In this document: positions 1 through 10,800 of the stretch, piece after piece
How positions within the stretch are numbered: position 1 is the stretch's first letter
How the letters are laid out: the number at the start of each line of letters is the position of its first letter
DNA from: Hysterangium stoloniferum
Taxonomy: Eukaryota > Basidiomycota > Agaricomycetes > Hysterangiales > Hysterangiaceae
DNA: 64,000 nucleotides
Assembly (NCBI GenBank): GCA_015178975.1
Contig: WHVD01000001.1
Span: 1,984,001-2,048,000 of the forward strand
Reading direction: 5' to 3'
Notes under the pieces: model-generated
Databases searched by the model: none
Seen by the model: the letters and a program-made list of their open reading frames with translations, nothing else
Told to the model about the DNA's origin: nothing
Position numbers and translations under genes: made by a program

Positions 1-437
1 ATTGAATATTCTTCAACAAAGTCAAATAATATTCTACTAATCAAATTTGGAAGCCTTGTTTGACGAAGTATATATTCGCCCTGTCGATGAAGTAAGAGGC
101 TGTTACCAGTCGCGAGTACTCACGGAAGTATTTGTCGAAGTAGTTACGACAAAGTAGATTACTAATATTACTAGTATACAGATATTTCGACTGACTTCCC
201 TCGCTCCTTTCGTAGCCCTTTTATGCTTTTCATTGTATCGTTATGACTATGTTATGAACTAATAATGAAATCATACATGATGTCGAAATGAGACATGTTG
301 AAATGAGACATGTCGAAAGAGATTTGATGTTGTCGAATAATGTTCGGGTTTGTCGAGTCGAGTTCGATGTGTCGAAGAGTTTGTCGAAAGTTACCTTTGA
401 ATGTTTGTGACAATATGTGACATATGACGGTTGTGAC
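1..437 (-). repeat. Solo LTR, family L3 (left end just outside window)
   Basis: This stretch matches the two halves of an LTR that interrupts Copia-1 at 38170-38342 and, inverted, at 36942-37199. In that copy the element begins TGTCACAAATCG and ends GTTGTGACA with a 5-bp target duplication AATCT, so it is a solo LTR with TG...CA ends. Here the first ~10 bases lie beyond the window. It is rich in TCGA-containing repeats. It appears to be inserted into an older L2-type LTR whose remainder follows at 438-742. Confidence 0.65.
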
Positions 438-742
438 ATACAATAATGAAAGAACTTATATTAGTTTCCATGAATTTGTACTTTACCTTAGATCTGATAT
501 TGACTTACTTCCTTATTCCTTCTTTTTTTCTGTATGCTCAATATTTCGGAACTCTTTGGAACTCTGAATATCCATAATCTCCTGGCATAAATCCCATCTC
601 TGAAATTAAGGACATTCTGAGCATTCGCATAGAGGTGCAGCACATAAGCTGGAGCCAATGTCCTGAACCTATCCCAAGGTTTCTGAGTTCCTGGACATTT
701 CCCAACAGTTTCCAGAATAAGTTCCTGACACAGCACTTAACA
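438..742 (-). repeat. Partial LTR, family L2b, inserted in the GCM-type gene
   Basis: Positions 438-742 closely match 12020-12324, the right part of a solo LTR that ends GGCACTTAACA there and AGCACTTAACA here. The remainder of the LTR is missing or displaced by the L3 insertion to the left. The right end abuts coding sequence of the broken gene at 743-3022, so this LTR interrupts an exon of that gene. Confidence 0.6.
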
Positions 743-3022
743 ATAATAAAGGTAATCCAAGATCTTGTCATCCTCCTGTGATAATCAGCATACCAAATCC
801 CATTTTCCCAACTATAAAGCCAAACTTCAGTTATTTTAATAATTGAAAATACCTTCAAATAGCTTACTCTAATTTTCTGTCTGTACTTCTGGTCCCTCAA
901 CAAGGAGTCAATAATATCTTGTTCTGGAATCCATGACACTGTTGGAGATAGATTATGATAGTGATTGTGTTGCCACCATTTTACATGCCATCTTTTGGGA
1001 TCAGAATCATGATCAAGTTGAATTAGCCACACAGGATAGTAATACTTCCCATGGTGTGCAAGGGCACCCAAACCAGGTCTAAATGTGATTAACATGCATT
1101 AAGACAATTGAAGGTGAATTTGGATTTGGAGACTTACAAGAGGTACTTGTGCAAAAGTTGAGTAGCATTGTTCTTTAGCTGTTGAGCTGTTGAGCTATTT
1201 AAAACACATCTGTAAGAGGTTATCTAAATATCAAACAAGTTCACATACCATTCTGATTGAGGTCATCATGTCTTTGGCAGGCTGGTGAGTTGATAATGGG
1301 CCTCTTGTTAGGCTTTACAAGAGTGGAGTTGGATTATTTGGGCTTCAAGAAATGGGAGTGTTGGATTATCACAAGAATGGCTATGAAACTCTTGAATAGC
1401 CCTCTCAAACCAAACCATAAAAACATCAGGCTCATTAATTGCTTTGATAAATCTCTTTTGAAGGTGTTCAGATAATTGATCACATTTGGTAGAAATCAAT
1501 ATATTTTCTTGACCAGTGAATACCTCACCAACAGTAATTAAATGCTCTTCAAAGAGTAACAACTGACTATCCAGTTGTAAAAAGTTTTCACATAATGCTT
1601 GCCAATGATGATCAACTGAAAGCCTCCAGAAAGCCATTTGCCTGAGCTTGACTGAAATCAGCAACACATGGAAACAGTATTAGAAAGTGTATTTGACAAT
1701 GATTGGAAGTGGTGCCATTAGCTGTTGAGAAGAGAACTGGAGCCCAACAATAAAGATGTCAAGAATATACAGATAATACTATAAGCACCCAATCACTCAT
1801 TCTCCAATAGCCATGTGCAGCATCAGAGACAAATCCAATCTAGCATTACTTGTAGCTCTATCCAAGAAGTTTGAAGTACAAGGATTGTAGTTGGGTCAAC
1901 CTCACTATAATGTAAAAAATCAGGATGACAAGATCCAAACTCAGCTAGCTGTTCCAATGCTGATTCTGCAGTCCCTCCAATAATATTATTTCCTTTGTGT
2001 ACAATTTTCTTCTCATACCAAACATGATCAACATTTAATAGAACTGGGGATATCTCTGACAGATTTACTTGGACCAGAAAATCCAGGAATACCAACAGCT
2101 AATCATAGTGAGCCCATTTTGGAATGTTCCTGAAATATTCTGTGGAGCTGAGATTGTTCATTGGCCAGAAGATGGAGTCCATGAGTGGGCATTGGTGAAG
2201 ATGTGTCCCACAATTATATTAATTCCATTCCTATAATGAATAAGTGTGGAGAATATATTGCATGTCACATGATGTAAATTCCATCCACAGTCACAACAAC
2301 AGTTTAATTCCTTTGGAATGCCAGCACCTCTGGTCTGAGGTCAAATGACAATATCACAGTCAGAATTTTGGAAATGTATGATGTCCAAACATTTACATTT
2401 TGCATGATTTCCATCACCTAAAGTTGGTGAATTTATATCATGGTGTTTATCCCCACTTAGCACTGTGGTTGCCCAGTGAATAGATAACTTGTTGAGTGCT
2501 TCATATCCAGAATGCATAAACTGATATGACCATTCACCATCAAGCCATTCATCCCAGTCTTGAACTTTCCTATTCTCCATTGGTCCAATAGATGATTGTA
2601 GAGCCTTAAGATGGTTCTTAGACATGAAATTGGGAGCTGATGATAATTTCTCTAATATTGGTAAAGGAACTGAGGGACTAGTAATGGCAATGCTGGGCTT
2701 TAGTGGCTTGGAAGCAATATCATCGGGAATAGTGTGAGGTGGGACTTGGGAATTGGATATAGATGGATTGATCTGATTTGGATTTAAAAAATAACAGAAA
2801 GGATATCCTATCAATAATGAATTGATTATTCTGTATTAAATAATTGAGTATATCTCATATCTTCCAGGTCATAACCAGGTAACATCCTAGGTGGATAAGG
2901 CCCATGATGGTACAGTCCAGCAACTACTATGTAATTTAGTAAAATAAAGAAATTATTAAGGGAAACTTGGCATGCCTTTTCCAGGAATAGATATTGTTGG
3001 GTCATACATAGTCTTTAGTATG
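743..3022 (-). pseudogene. Broken GCM/WRKY-type zinc-finger protein gene (basidiomycete transposase-like family)
   Basis: Seen: a multi-exon minus-strand reading. It probably starts near 3020 (MYDPTISIPGKGMP) and passes through a 40-base intron to YHHGPYPPRMLPGYDLEDM, then an open stretch at 2814-2341. Next is a Cys/His cluster (CDIVIRPQTR..., CDCGWNLHHVTC, HYRNG, then H-x-P-x-H) at about 2360-2150. Then come GIPGFSGPSKSVRDIS (about 2095-2040), a stretch at 1667-1308, and PGLGALAHHGKYYYPVW...KWW at 1090-950, spliced to IRLGKW near 870-800. Family knowledge: this order resembles a protein family common in Agaricomycetes with a WRKY-GCM1-type zinc finger, often linked to transposases. Odd: there are several in-frame stops (for example after DLVC near 790), and an L2b LTR cuts the 3' end at 742. 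I infer a dead gene. Exact exons are uncertain. Confidence 0.5.
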
Positions 3023-3400
3023 GACAATATCAGGCCTGGAATGAAATCCAAATAATTTGTGAAAACGGTGGAATAGCAAAATTCTAGTTTGCTGTAGCCT
3101 TGTACCTCTTCCACTTATACAGTGTGAGTGGCTTAGACTCTAGACTCTAAGGTGTAGATCTAGTGTTTATCTACTTTTTACATTTTAATACCAGCCAGAG
3201 ATATATATAAGCTTTAAATCCTTCGGAGGATAGTCACAATTTATTGAATATACAAAATTTTATGAAAAACTCCTCATATTTTTAAGTGAGACTACTTCCT
3301 CTGGCTATGACTACATGTTTTAGGGGTTTATATTTCATTACCCCAAAATTTGATCTTTAAGACTTGTATGCTCTTTTAAAATATGCACAAAATGTCATGG
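3023..3400. other. AT-rich intergenic stretch
   Basis: I see no convincing coding potential or repeat structure. The stretch separates the broken zinc-finger gene from the first unit of the USP/M array and may hold the promoter of the former. Confidence 0.4.
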
Positions 3401-4400
3401 TTATACAAGATTATCTGGGTTGTTACCTAATCTTTGGGATAAAATGCATTCTCTAGGCAGAAGATGACAGTAGGCTCCGGCTCTGAGGCGTGTCTTTAGC
3501 TCATTAACGCAGGACGTTAAGAATATATTTGCGAGGAACTCTTGCGTGTCTTGCTGTTTCGTCAGCGAGAATTCGTCGTGGACTCTTCCGATGAGGGGGG
3601 ATTTGAACATGGTGGGTTTGATGGGTTCTTGGAATACAGGAAGTGGCGTCAAGGATGGACGAGGGGACCACCGTCGATGGCATTGGTTCTGCGGCTTCAT
3701 CACCAGTTCGGTGGAGGTACCACACCGGCAGTGTGAGATGGGAAATGGCTGCGAGGGTGGGATAACCAGCCTGAGCGGATTCAGTCCGCTATTTTGCGCA
3801 TCTGAAAGTCAAAACAGGATATGGGGAGCGCTCTTCAGTGCAGGAACAGGCGTGGGCAAGAAAGCATAGGGGATGGTATGTGCGGAAGGCCGGAAGCGTG
3901 AATATTGATTGGAAGGTGGATGCCATGTAGCAGCTGTTTCCGAGATTGCGGAGTCCTGTCGGGCCTGCAGGGAAGACGGTCTCGAAACATCTACAAGAGT
4001 ATGACGTACCTCAGGATGACACCCCACTCTGACTCTTCAAGAAATGACCTCCGTCCTTGTCCAAGACAACCCCAATATTTCACTGTCGGCATAAACTCAT
4101 AATTGTCCTTCTCGTTTTCCTCCACAGTAACAAGGTCCTTAAGCGGCAGCCAGCTACTGGTCTATCAGCAACGCCACAAACTCAATCATCAAAGCTCCCC
4201 AGCTCATACTCACATGCTCAAAGAACAAAAACAAACACCCTGCTCACTCGTTTCGGCTTCGGTTCCAATATGCTCTTCACATACACGGATACCCAAGCAT
4301 CCCTTAATGCAGCTGCACGTGCACCCACGTCACATCGTCCCCCGCACACTCTATCAAAGCATGGGAGGCACACGTTGCTGCCTTCCTTCAGGTAGATCCT
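3400..4400 (-). pseudogene. UBP14/USP5-like deubiquitinase relic, form A (copy U1)
   Basis: Seen: reading leftward on the minus strand, a decayed region with a GGxC / H-x-x-L-H pattern (about 4370-4230) recalls the ZnF-UBP domain. Then comes a Cys box, GLRNLGNSCYMAST, at about 3957-3918 with the catalytic-type Cys. Then come FRTYHP and a Pro-rich linker, and a QQDA-type box (IGRVHDEFSLTKQQDTQEF) at about 3605-3540. Family knowledge: in UBP14/USP5 the Cys box follows a PVFGPGLTGL-type sequence and the QQDA box follows an FKxLIG motif, as here. No His box is found, so the C-terminal half of the protease is absent. Stops and frame changes separate the blocks; some may be introns. It is one of six form-A copies; in this array form A usually sits about 0.4-0.7 kb left of the 3' end of an M gene. 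Confidence 0.6.
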
Positions 4401-4616
4401 ATTAGATCGCGTGGTTAGCAGGTAAGGATAATAAGTGAAATCTCATTTCGATTGGAAGAAAGGAGGATATACTCCTTTGTCCAAGCATCGTGCTGTTTCT
4501 TCTCTCTACGAGGTCTGGGAATGCGAGAAGGTCTGGGAAGAAAAACGAGCGCAAGACGTAGAACTCCAGCATATGTCGCACGATATCACACAGTTACGCC
4601 GCCGAAGAAATTACTT

Positions 4617-4634
4617 TATATATATATATATATT
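4617..4634. repeat. TA dinucleotide repeat
   Basis: A short (TA)n tract. It lies in the spacer between the USP relic and the 3' end of M1. The equivalent spacer left of M2 has a longer (TA)n tract at 11384-11406. Confidence 0.8.
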
Positions 4635-4732
4635 TGAATAGTAATATTCACATCTTCTGTTCACAAGTGAATTATGGGAAGTGCTACAGAGCTCCAGTAA
4701 ATAAAGAGTTTGTATATCTCAGAATGACATAG

Positions 4733-5836
4733 CTAGATGTCACGGAAAAATGCTCTATAGGTTTGATCGTTTCCCAGTTTAATCCTCCTCCCATATGCAC
4801 CTAGGTAGCTGAAAATAAAGTATAAACCTTATTCAAGGCGTTAATAGTATTAAATAAGGACAACATCGACGCTCACGGGTCTCGCTCAAATACCGTGTCG
4901 GCCACACAGGGTCATTTATTTAACTAGGCTCCGTATCATAAGAAGCGTGCAACTAAACATCTAGGACAGGTCCCCCCGAGGAGCGAGAAATATAATGTGG
5001 AGAAGTAGGTTCAAACAAGAATATGGTACGCGGTTCCGCATCTCCGGAGTGACTAAATTACTCTGTCAGGCTCTGACATGGATGAAGGGGGAAGTGAAAC
5101 TAACCAATTCTGAGCCATTTCGACAACTACTCTTGTCCCCCAGTGTATTACTGTTGTTACAGAGGGTTCTATATCATCAAAAGACTTCTGTGCTTACTGA
5201 TCATCAACTCGTGTGGAGGGATACCCTTGATCCCATTTTCGTCTATGTAAAGCGGTGGGTATGCTCTCCATGTTTTCTACAATTCAGCCGAGAATTCTCC
5301 ATATTGATATGGGGCCGGAAGAAATCTTCCATATTGCCTTCGTCAATATCATAGGTATATCTATGCGGCAGAAAACTGAGCAACGATCGCGTCAGTGTGC
5401 TAGCTCGAAAATGACCTTCACATTGGTTTTCCACCTCGTATTGTTACACTCTCACCCTCGTCTAAATATCGAGACTCTTGGTTGTTGAGGTACACAAAAA
5501 CCTCGACTAAGGGTTCTATACTGAGGGTTTCAGAGAACCACTCATCTAGATTCCCACACACTACAAAATGGTCTATAACTTTATCCCGGTAGCCCACGTC
5601 CCACAGAGCGATGGACCCCAGATCTCCATCCTCGATATACCCCGCAATTGGTTTCAGATACCCAAAGTCCACTAGGTGATTGGCCAATTGATTGTGCTCG
5701 CTTCGAAGTTGTTGATCCATTAAAGCAGTTCCGAGACGCCATGAACTCATGTTGTAGATGAATAAGTCGAGGATGGAGTCTGGTGATGATGGATTGATCC
5801 TATAGTGACCGGTATAAATACCGTGATACCATTTCT
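4733..5836 (-). pseudogene. M1: C-terminal part of MLKL-like/pseudokinase family gene
   Basis: Seen: only the last exons remain. The block with LGTALMDQQLRSEHNQLANH lies at about 5750-5418, the RYTYDIDEGNMEDFFRPH block at 5434-5243, the FLFEPTSP/VQLRASYDAEP region at about 5060-4900, and the terminal exon YLGAYGRRIK ends in a stop at 4733-4735. Exon joins have GT...AG introns of about 50-70 bases. The N-terminal domain and kinase-like part are missing. The break lies near 5837, where the sequence switches abruptly to the segment duplicated at 61.4-63.0 kb. It is a truncated relic by comparison with M6. Confidence 0.65.
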
Positions 5837-5837
5837 C

Positions 5838-7180
5838 GTGGTTGGTGTACTTGGACAGTTTTGGTTGTTAATGGTGACACGATCTGTCTTTACCATGCAA
5901 TGTGGTTGGTTATTGCCAAGGGCATTATGGGAGAATTGCAGCAGAACAGAGAATGGCGAGGCAGCGGCTACCCGAGCTGCCCACGGCAACACCGTCGGAC
6001 CTCACCATGGACACGATGGAATTGCAATGGATGGGTCGTTGAGCGAGATGTAGAACAGGTGTGGGTTTCACTTATGGTCAGTTTGTATTATTTGGACTGC
6101 TTTTGAAATTTTAATAATTTTGATTCACGGTGGTCATGTGAAGACGGTGTAGTGGGCGAACAGCGAATCATAAGGGAAGGTGGCGGAACAGGATGACCAA
6201 ATTAGACAGCTATTCTTCAAATATGCTATCGCTGGGCCACCTTAAGATTCTGGCTGAGGCACTGGCGAGGGGTCAACCTTAGAGGGTATAGTGAACGACA
6301 CCATGAATTTTCCGCCTACATGCAGGGGGCGCAAAGACAAGCAACCGGAAGGGATTAGGGATCATCAAAGTCGTGGATGCAGGAATATGGCCATAAATAT
6401 TGTCGCGCATGTATACAGTATGCTGGCTGCCACATGATCTACTTGCCACGTTCCCTGCCCGAAAAACGGACAAAAATCGTTCCCAGGATTTTGAGTGCTC
6501 TATTACCCTCACTTTAGGCTGTCACAGATGGGTCGCGGTATCGACTGTGTACATTATAATAATACATGCAATGTGAAACCCCTATATCTGAAACTATATA
6601 ATATTAGGCTGCAGTGAACTGAAGCCCAAAAAGAAAATCCCATCATGTCAATAATTTTGAAACTACATGACTTGTCACGGAACAACGATTGGCTGTAGGG
6701 AAGTGGAAAACACGCCACATTTCAGTCATTACGAAATTAGATGCTGTATGGCCTGCAGAGGTCCAAAATTGCCTGAAAATGTCTCGCTTCACATGCCATA
6801 ATAGCCTGGAGGCGACGTGGCGGCTGGGATTTTTACTCAACATGGGGTTTCAAATTTGACAAAAACGCTACACTACATCATCAGATTATACTAGTAAATG
6901 GGAAAGCGTGTGAAGGGGAGCGGGGAAGGTGGGAGCGACATCACAAGCAGGTTCTGTGGAAGGAAAAACACATTGAAGGAATGTTCATATCAAGGGGACA
7001 GAGATTAAAAGAATAGTCCGTGAATCATGCTTCTTCATACAATCTGAAAATAAGCTGGAATCAGCTACATTTTTCCGGTAGTAAACCTTTCGACCTACCA
7101 AGGAAACCATGAGGGGATCAGTTGCTCTCCGCAAACAGAGCACTGACGTCTACCGGGGTAGCACTATTCGATGAGGCATC
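5838..7180. repeat. Segmental duplication D, copy 1
   Basis: This stretch is colinear with about 61360-62970, from GGACAGTTTTGGTTGTTA to the GC-rich minisatellite. The two copies are clearly related but diverged by point changes and small indels. Copy 2 additionally carries a 234-bp LTR-like insertion. The copies lie just inside each end of the M/USP array, one beside M1 and one beyond M8, so the segment probably moved as part of a larger duplication. Confidence 0.7.
6279..6512 (-). CDS. Small ORF conserved between the two D copies
   Basis: Seen: about 65 residues starting FRAGNVAS... and including GHIPASTT and PPACRRKIHGVV. They are also open in the second D copy (61743-62000), with many amino-acid differences but no stop in the shared part. 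The copies differ at both ends: this one stops after HYTL, the other reads on to RPLASVSA. It could be an exon of a larger minus-strand gene whose other exons I cannot define. I do not recognise the family. Confidence 0.3.
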   Translation of the reverse strand: MRVIEHSKSWERFLSVFRAGNVASRSCGSQHTVYMRDNIYGHIPASTTLMIPNPFRLLVFAPPACRRKIHGVVHYTL

Positions 7181-7508
7181 TCGGGGGAGGCCAGGGAGGC
7201 CGGGGAGGCCAGGGAGGCCGGGGAGGCCAGGGAGGCCGGGGAGGCCAGGGAGGCCGGGGAGGCCAGGGAGGCCGGGGAGGCCAGGGAGGCCGGGGAGGCC
7301 AGGGAGGCCGGGGAGGCCAGGGAGGCCGGGGAGGCCGGGGAGGAGGGCAGGGAGGGCAGGGAGGGCAGGTGGTGGCAGGGAGGGCAGGTGGTGCAGGGAG
7401 GCCGGGGACAGTCTGAAGCGACTCTACGCTCTGCCATTCAATGAAAGGAGCAGCAGCAGCGAGGGAGAGTAGGGCAATGAGACTGAAAAGATAGGTGAAA
7501 GAGGTCAT
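7164..7508 (-). CDS. Small secreted proline-rich repeat protein
   Basis: Seen: a 114-residue ORF. Residues 1-20 are a strong signal peptide ([20 protein letters not shown]). A short spacer (about 20-45) follows, then Cys-Pro-Pro elements (PPCPP), then about eight 6-residue repeats of the type PPWPPR encoded by an 18-bp minisatellite, and a short tail RCLIE. The frame was chosen because only this one has a signal peptide; the same DNA is open in other frames only because of the repeat. A TATA-like CTTATAAAAG lies about 70 bases upstream (7581-7590). I infer a cell-wall or secreted structural protein; collagen-like or extensin-like function is not shown. In the D copy 2 the repeat has shrunk to two or three units and the signal-peptide part is gone. 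Confidence 0.55.
   Translation of the reverse strand: MTSFTYLFSLIALLSLAAAAPFIEWQSVESLQTVPGLPAPPALPATTCPPCPPCPPPRPPRPPWPPRPPWPPRPPWPPRPPWPPRPPWPPRPPWPPRPPWPPRPPWPPPRCLIE
7180..7400. repeat. GC-rich 18-bp minisatellite
   Basis: Tandem AGGGAGGCCGGGGAGGCC units followed by degenerate GGGAGGGCA units. The array encodes the Pro-rich repeats of the minus-strand secreted protein. Strong purine/pyrimidine asymmetry makes the array prone to slippage. The paralogous site at 62935-62970 has only a few units. Confidence 0.9.
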
Positions 7509-7580
7509 GATGTAGGACGAATACTCTAGCTGACTGCGTTGACTACGGTGAGTTGAACCTTGTTAGTGGGGGATTCTGGC

Positions 7581-7590
7581 CTTTTATAAG
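7581..7590 (-). promoter_or_regulatory. TATA-like element of the secreted-protein gene
   Basis: CTTATAAAAG on the minus strand, about 70 bases before the ATG at 7508, a usual distance for a fungal TATA box. This supports the chosen start. Confidence 0.45.
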
Positions 7591-7599
7591 GAATTTGCG

Positions 7600-8450
7600 A
7601 GTATCCACAGCCACCTGGGCCCACCTGCGAGGAGGCCCCGTAGTCCGACAATGTAAATTATTACTGTAGGCATGCCGACAAGAACACAAAGATATAGATT
7701 GCTCATAGATTTCGCCTTCAATTGCGAAGGTATCGAAAGAATTGGGATATCAGTGCCGGTCCAGCACAACCGCAAGGCTTGATACAAGATGCCATAGAAA
7801 GTTACACCTTCAGTTAAAAGACCCCACATCGCCTCAATACAGAACTAGATCTGTAATACACATACTTCTGGTAGACCTTTATCCCATAACGATTGAAAGA
7901 AAAGAATCGATGAATAACGGGCATTAACGTCTAATCACGTGCAGCTACAGAGACCTTGAACAGTAAAGATTTGGAATCGCCACAAGTCATGGCGCCCTAT
8001 TCTCATTTTGAACTGTATTTGCACCGGTTTATGAAGCGCATTGGTGTCAACCGTATCGACACTAACAAGATGAGCTATTGGCCAGTCGATTTGTAATCAA
8101 ATGGACCTGAATTGAAGGAAAAGTAGGTGATTCGCAGTGATGACGATGTAAGCCACCACCGTGACACCGCTGCGAAATTCAAGGATCAGACACTTGGACT
8201 TCCGTATAATGCATTTCCGGGTTCTTCTAAGAAGTTATGGTTATGTCGATTGTGTTCATATTGTTGTGAGGAAGGCGCCAGGTACGGAAGGCTGCTTGTG
8301 AACGTTCTCGGAGCCAGCATCTTGCGATGATTTTCAAACCCTACGTCATCTTGTTGACCCATCTGATACTATCTGATAGTTCTTGGGTGGGCAATATATT
8401 AAATGTACTTCGAACATCTACACATTGGGAATGCGTTATATTCGTTAAGT
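7600..8450. other. Intergenic, nothing recognised
   Basis: Only short ORFs without family resemblance or a signal peptide. It probably includes the upstream region of the secreted-protein gene. Confidence 0.4.
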
Positions 8451-8452
8451 CA

Positions 8453-8790
8453 GAGTGTTAATACACAGTAGTGTATAAGCAAACGGAATCGTATACCTCG
8501 TGAATATCAGGATCTTTTGGTCCGTTAATTCAATATGTATTTTATTTTGTTCCACATGTGCTAAATAGCATGAAGTCGTGGCCCTGACTATTCAGTGGCT
8601 GTACTATATATTAAATTCGGGACTGTGTTAAGTCAGAGTGTCAATACACTAATGTATTTGCAAACCGAATCTTATACCTCATGAAGATCAGGGACTTTCA
8701 GTCCGCTAATTAAATAGGTAGTTCATTTTGATTACATTTGTTGGAAATATGCTAAATGGTATGAAGTGGTGCCGTGGACCGAATTCAGTG
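8453..8790. repeat. Diverged tandem duplication, period about 173 bp
   Basis: Two successive blocks start GTTAAGTCAGAGTGT (8454 and 8626). They share AATACACTA/GTGTAT, the CAAACxGAATC/TATACCTC stretch, a GTCCGYTAATT motif and a GCTAAATxGxATGAAGT motif. No coding potential is seen. The blocks have diverged enough to be old. Confidence 0.7.
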
Positions 8791-9159
8791 GGCCTCCGGC
8801 GGATGACAATTGTTAAAATTCCCACTACTTTCTAGACTTGCTGACCCACATCGAATTCGAGAACAGGAGTAAGTGATCTGTTCTAATATTCAAGCTTGTG
8901 AAGTGTTATATAGCGGAGGAACGGAGGTATACCGAATATAATGTCCCAGTCGACATGTAAGGTGAAAATCGACGGATGTGCTTAAAACCTCCGACGGAAC
9001 GCTGGCCGGTCATGTAACAAGTTCACACAGTCGTTAAGATACCGGCGAGAATCTCCAACAGCTGTTCATAACCCAGTGACGTCACAACACTGGAGGTATT
9101 AAAGAGGGATAATTAGGAATTAAATTAATTCTGTGTAGTAAAATCTGGTGTTTTCCGCA

Positions 9160-9262
9160 CTTCAGATGAGGGCTCGCCGAATGGGTCCATTGCGACATGG
9201 GGCCGGCAGAAATCGTCAATGCTGGCTTCGCCGATACCATAGGTATATCTACACGGCATCAT
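9160..9262 (-). pseudogene. Scrap of an M-family exon
   Basis: Translated on the minus strand this gives RYTYGIGEASIDDFCRPHV, the same exon seen in all M copies, here alone without neighbouring exons. It sits directly left of the flank that accompanies USP form-B copies. Confidence 0.6.
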
Positions 9263-9269
9263 TCTCCCT

Positions 9270-9664
9270 CGCCTGGACAATGTAATTCATCAACATCATC
9301 ATAGAATCATTACACTGCGTTGAATCTTTGGAAAGAGCTCCACATGCAAAATGGACTCTGAGGTTAACCATATATCTGTTTCACGCTGCTCCTACTCAAA
9401 GAAACCCTCGTACCCCCATATCATCCTAGGCATTTATGACCAATCTTGAGTTTGATTACTATACCTCTGTCTGTCTTGAAACTTTGCAGGTTGGAAAATA
9501 ATATCCTATCGATCCATCTCTCATCCGAATCTTCCATGTTGCATGGTGGTGCTTTATCGTGGGATGTTCCATATTATGTTCACAGCGAACACATGTATTG
9601 CATGTATGCGTGCATGCGTGCAGTTGCTCACTATATAACGTACATCCCCCATCCTCCATCATAG
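9270..9664. repeat. Array flank repeat R2, copy 1
   Basis: This segment recurs at about 47815-48000 (partial), 49000-49340 and 55560-55950. It holds shared landmarks (CTGGACAATGTAATTCATCAACA, ACACTGCGTTGAATCTTTGG, CCATATATCTGTT) and lies directly left of form-B USP relics. I see no convincing ORF. It is part of the duplicated unit and may be upstream or 3' DNA of the USP gene. Confidence 0.6.
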
Positions 9665-10360
9665 CTATCTACTCCACAGACGGTTCAACCCCACCGGGGC
9701 AACTATTGACTGCATCGAAGGATTATCGATGCCTGTAACGACAGGCGAACGACGGTGTCTAATATCATCAATCCCACACCCGGAACTTCCACATGTCCAA
9801 TCAACCACAACAACCGCCTGCCCGGTAGCAGATAATGTCTTCTGACAATGACTGATAGGGAATGGCTGCGAAAGGGGCAGTACTGAAGATTGGGAGAGAG
9901 GGGGCCTTCGTACGGGAGAGGCCGGAGTTAAGCCAGACAATACAGGACGCAAGGAGCTGTTGGGTGCAGATAAAGGCCTGGGTGAGAAAGGATAGGGCCC
10001 CCACTTCCCCCTTCCCCCTCCCCTCCCTGTCACATACGTAAGGTCTTTCTCTTTCGGATAGTATATGTGGAAGGCTGGAAGTGTGGATATTGATTGGAGG
10101 GTGTATGCCATGTCGCTATGATTTCCCAGATCCCTGAGCGATGTCAGTCCTTGAGAGAAGACAAGCTCGAATCCATTGAGCAAGTATGAGGTAGGTACCT
10201 GAGGATGTGTCGACTCTTCAAGGAATGGCCTCCTTCCTTGTCCATGACACGCGTTGAAGGAATAATAGCCTGATCATGTTTTGTAGGCACCCACCTCACG
10301 TGCAAAAAAGATGTCAGGGAAAGTCGCAACACGTGCACGTCTGGAAACACATCCACCACC
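9665..10360 (-). pseudogene. UBP14-like relic, form B, catalytic Cys lost (copy U2B)
   Basis: Seen: minus-strand reading with LLNGFELVFSQGLTSLRDLG followed by NHSDMAYTLQS, the exact place where form A has GNSCYMAST. The Cys-Tyr pair is replaced by Ser-Asp. A fairly long open stretch follows (10183-9665) with VVVVDWTCGSSGC near its end. Upstream, a block at 10359-10144 (HVRWVPTK...) is shared with all form-B copies. The context FxxVFSQGLTxL matches the PVFGPGLTGL lead-in of UBP14/USP5, so it derives from such a gene. No QQDA or His box follows. It is probably a dead duplicate. A pseudo-enzyme is possible but not supported by an intact frame. Confidence 0.5.
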
Positions 10361-10599
10361 TGGTCGGTATCAGCCTATAGTACTGGGACGACACTATGAA
10401 AGACTCACCACTGCGGTGGAACCCCTGCCTCACCACGGACACGAATACTCAACCACAGGTTTACCCATCCTGTCCCCTACACACACACGCAGCTTCCCCT
10501 ACGCATACAACACCTCTCTAAAGCCGGGGTCCCATGCTCAAAACATCATGCTCATCCACAAGCTACACTACATACACAGTGACTCTTGTTCCACCTGAA

Positions 10600-10800
10600 A
10601 GCAGAAGATGAGGTTAGAATTCAAGACCCATATTATTAGGGAGTCATGGATAAGTATAACAGACTAAGTAACATAGTAACTGACTCTTAGTATTTATACA
10701 AGGTGACACGGCCCTACATCCCTGGGTGTCCACAAGTTCCGGAGACCACCCCTTTATCATTCTAAGAATAGACACTGTTGTCCATGATGCTTTCCAACAG
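10600..10800. other. Spacer between USP forms B and A
   Basis: The homologous spacer in other units has the plus-strand landmarks CTCTCTAAAGCCGGG and ATGCTCATCCACA. No gene is seen. In the unit at 50-53 kb this spacer is the target of Copia-2. Confidence 0.4.

Noticed and set aside
7122..7472. Plus-strand ORFs with GRP or GGRGGQ repeats
   Set aside because: They are readings of the 18-bp minisatellite. They lack a signal peptide or a supported start; the minus-strand frame with a signal peptide and a TATA-like box is better supported.
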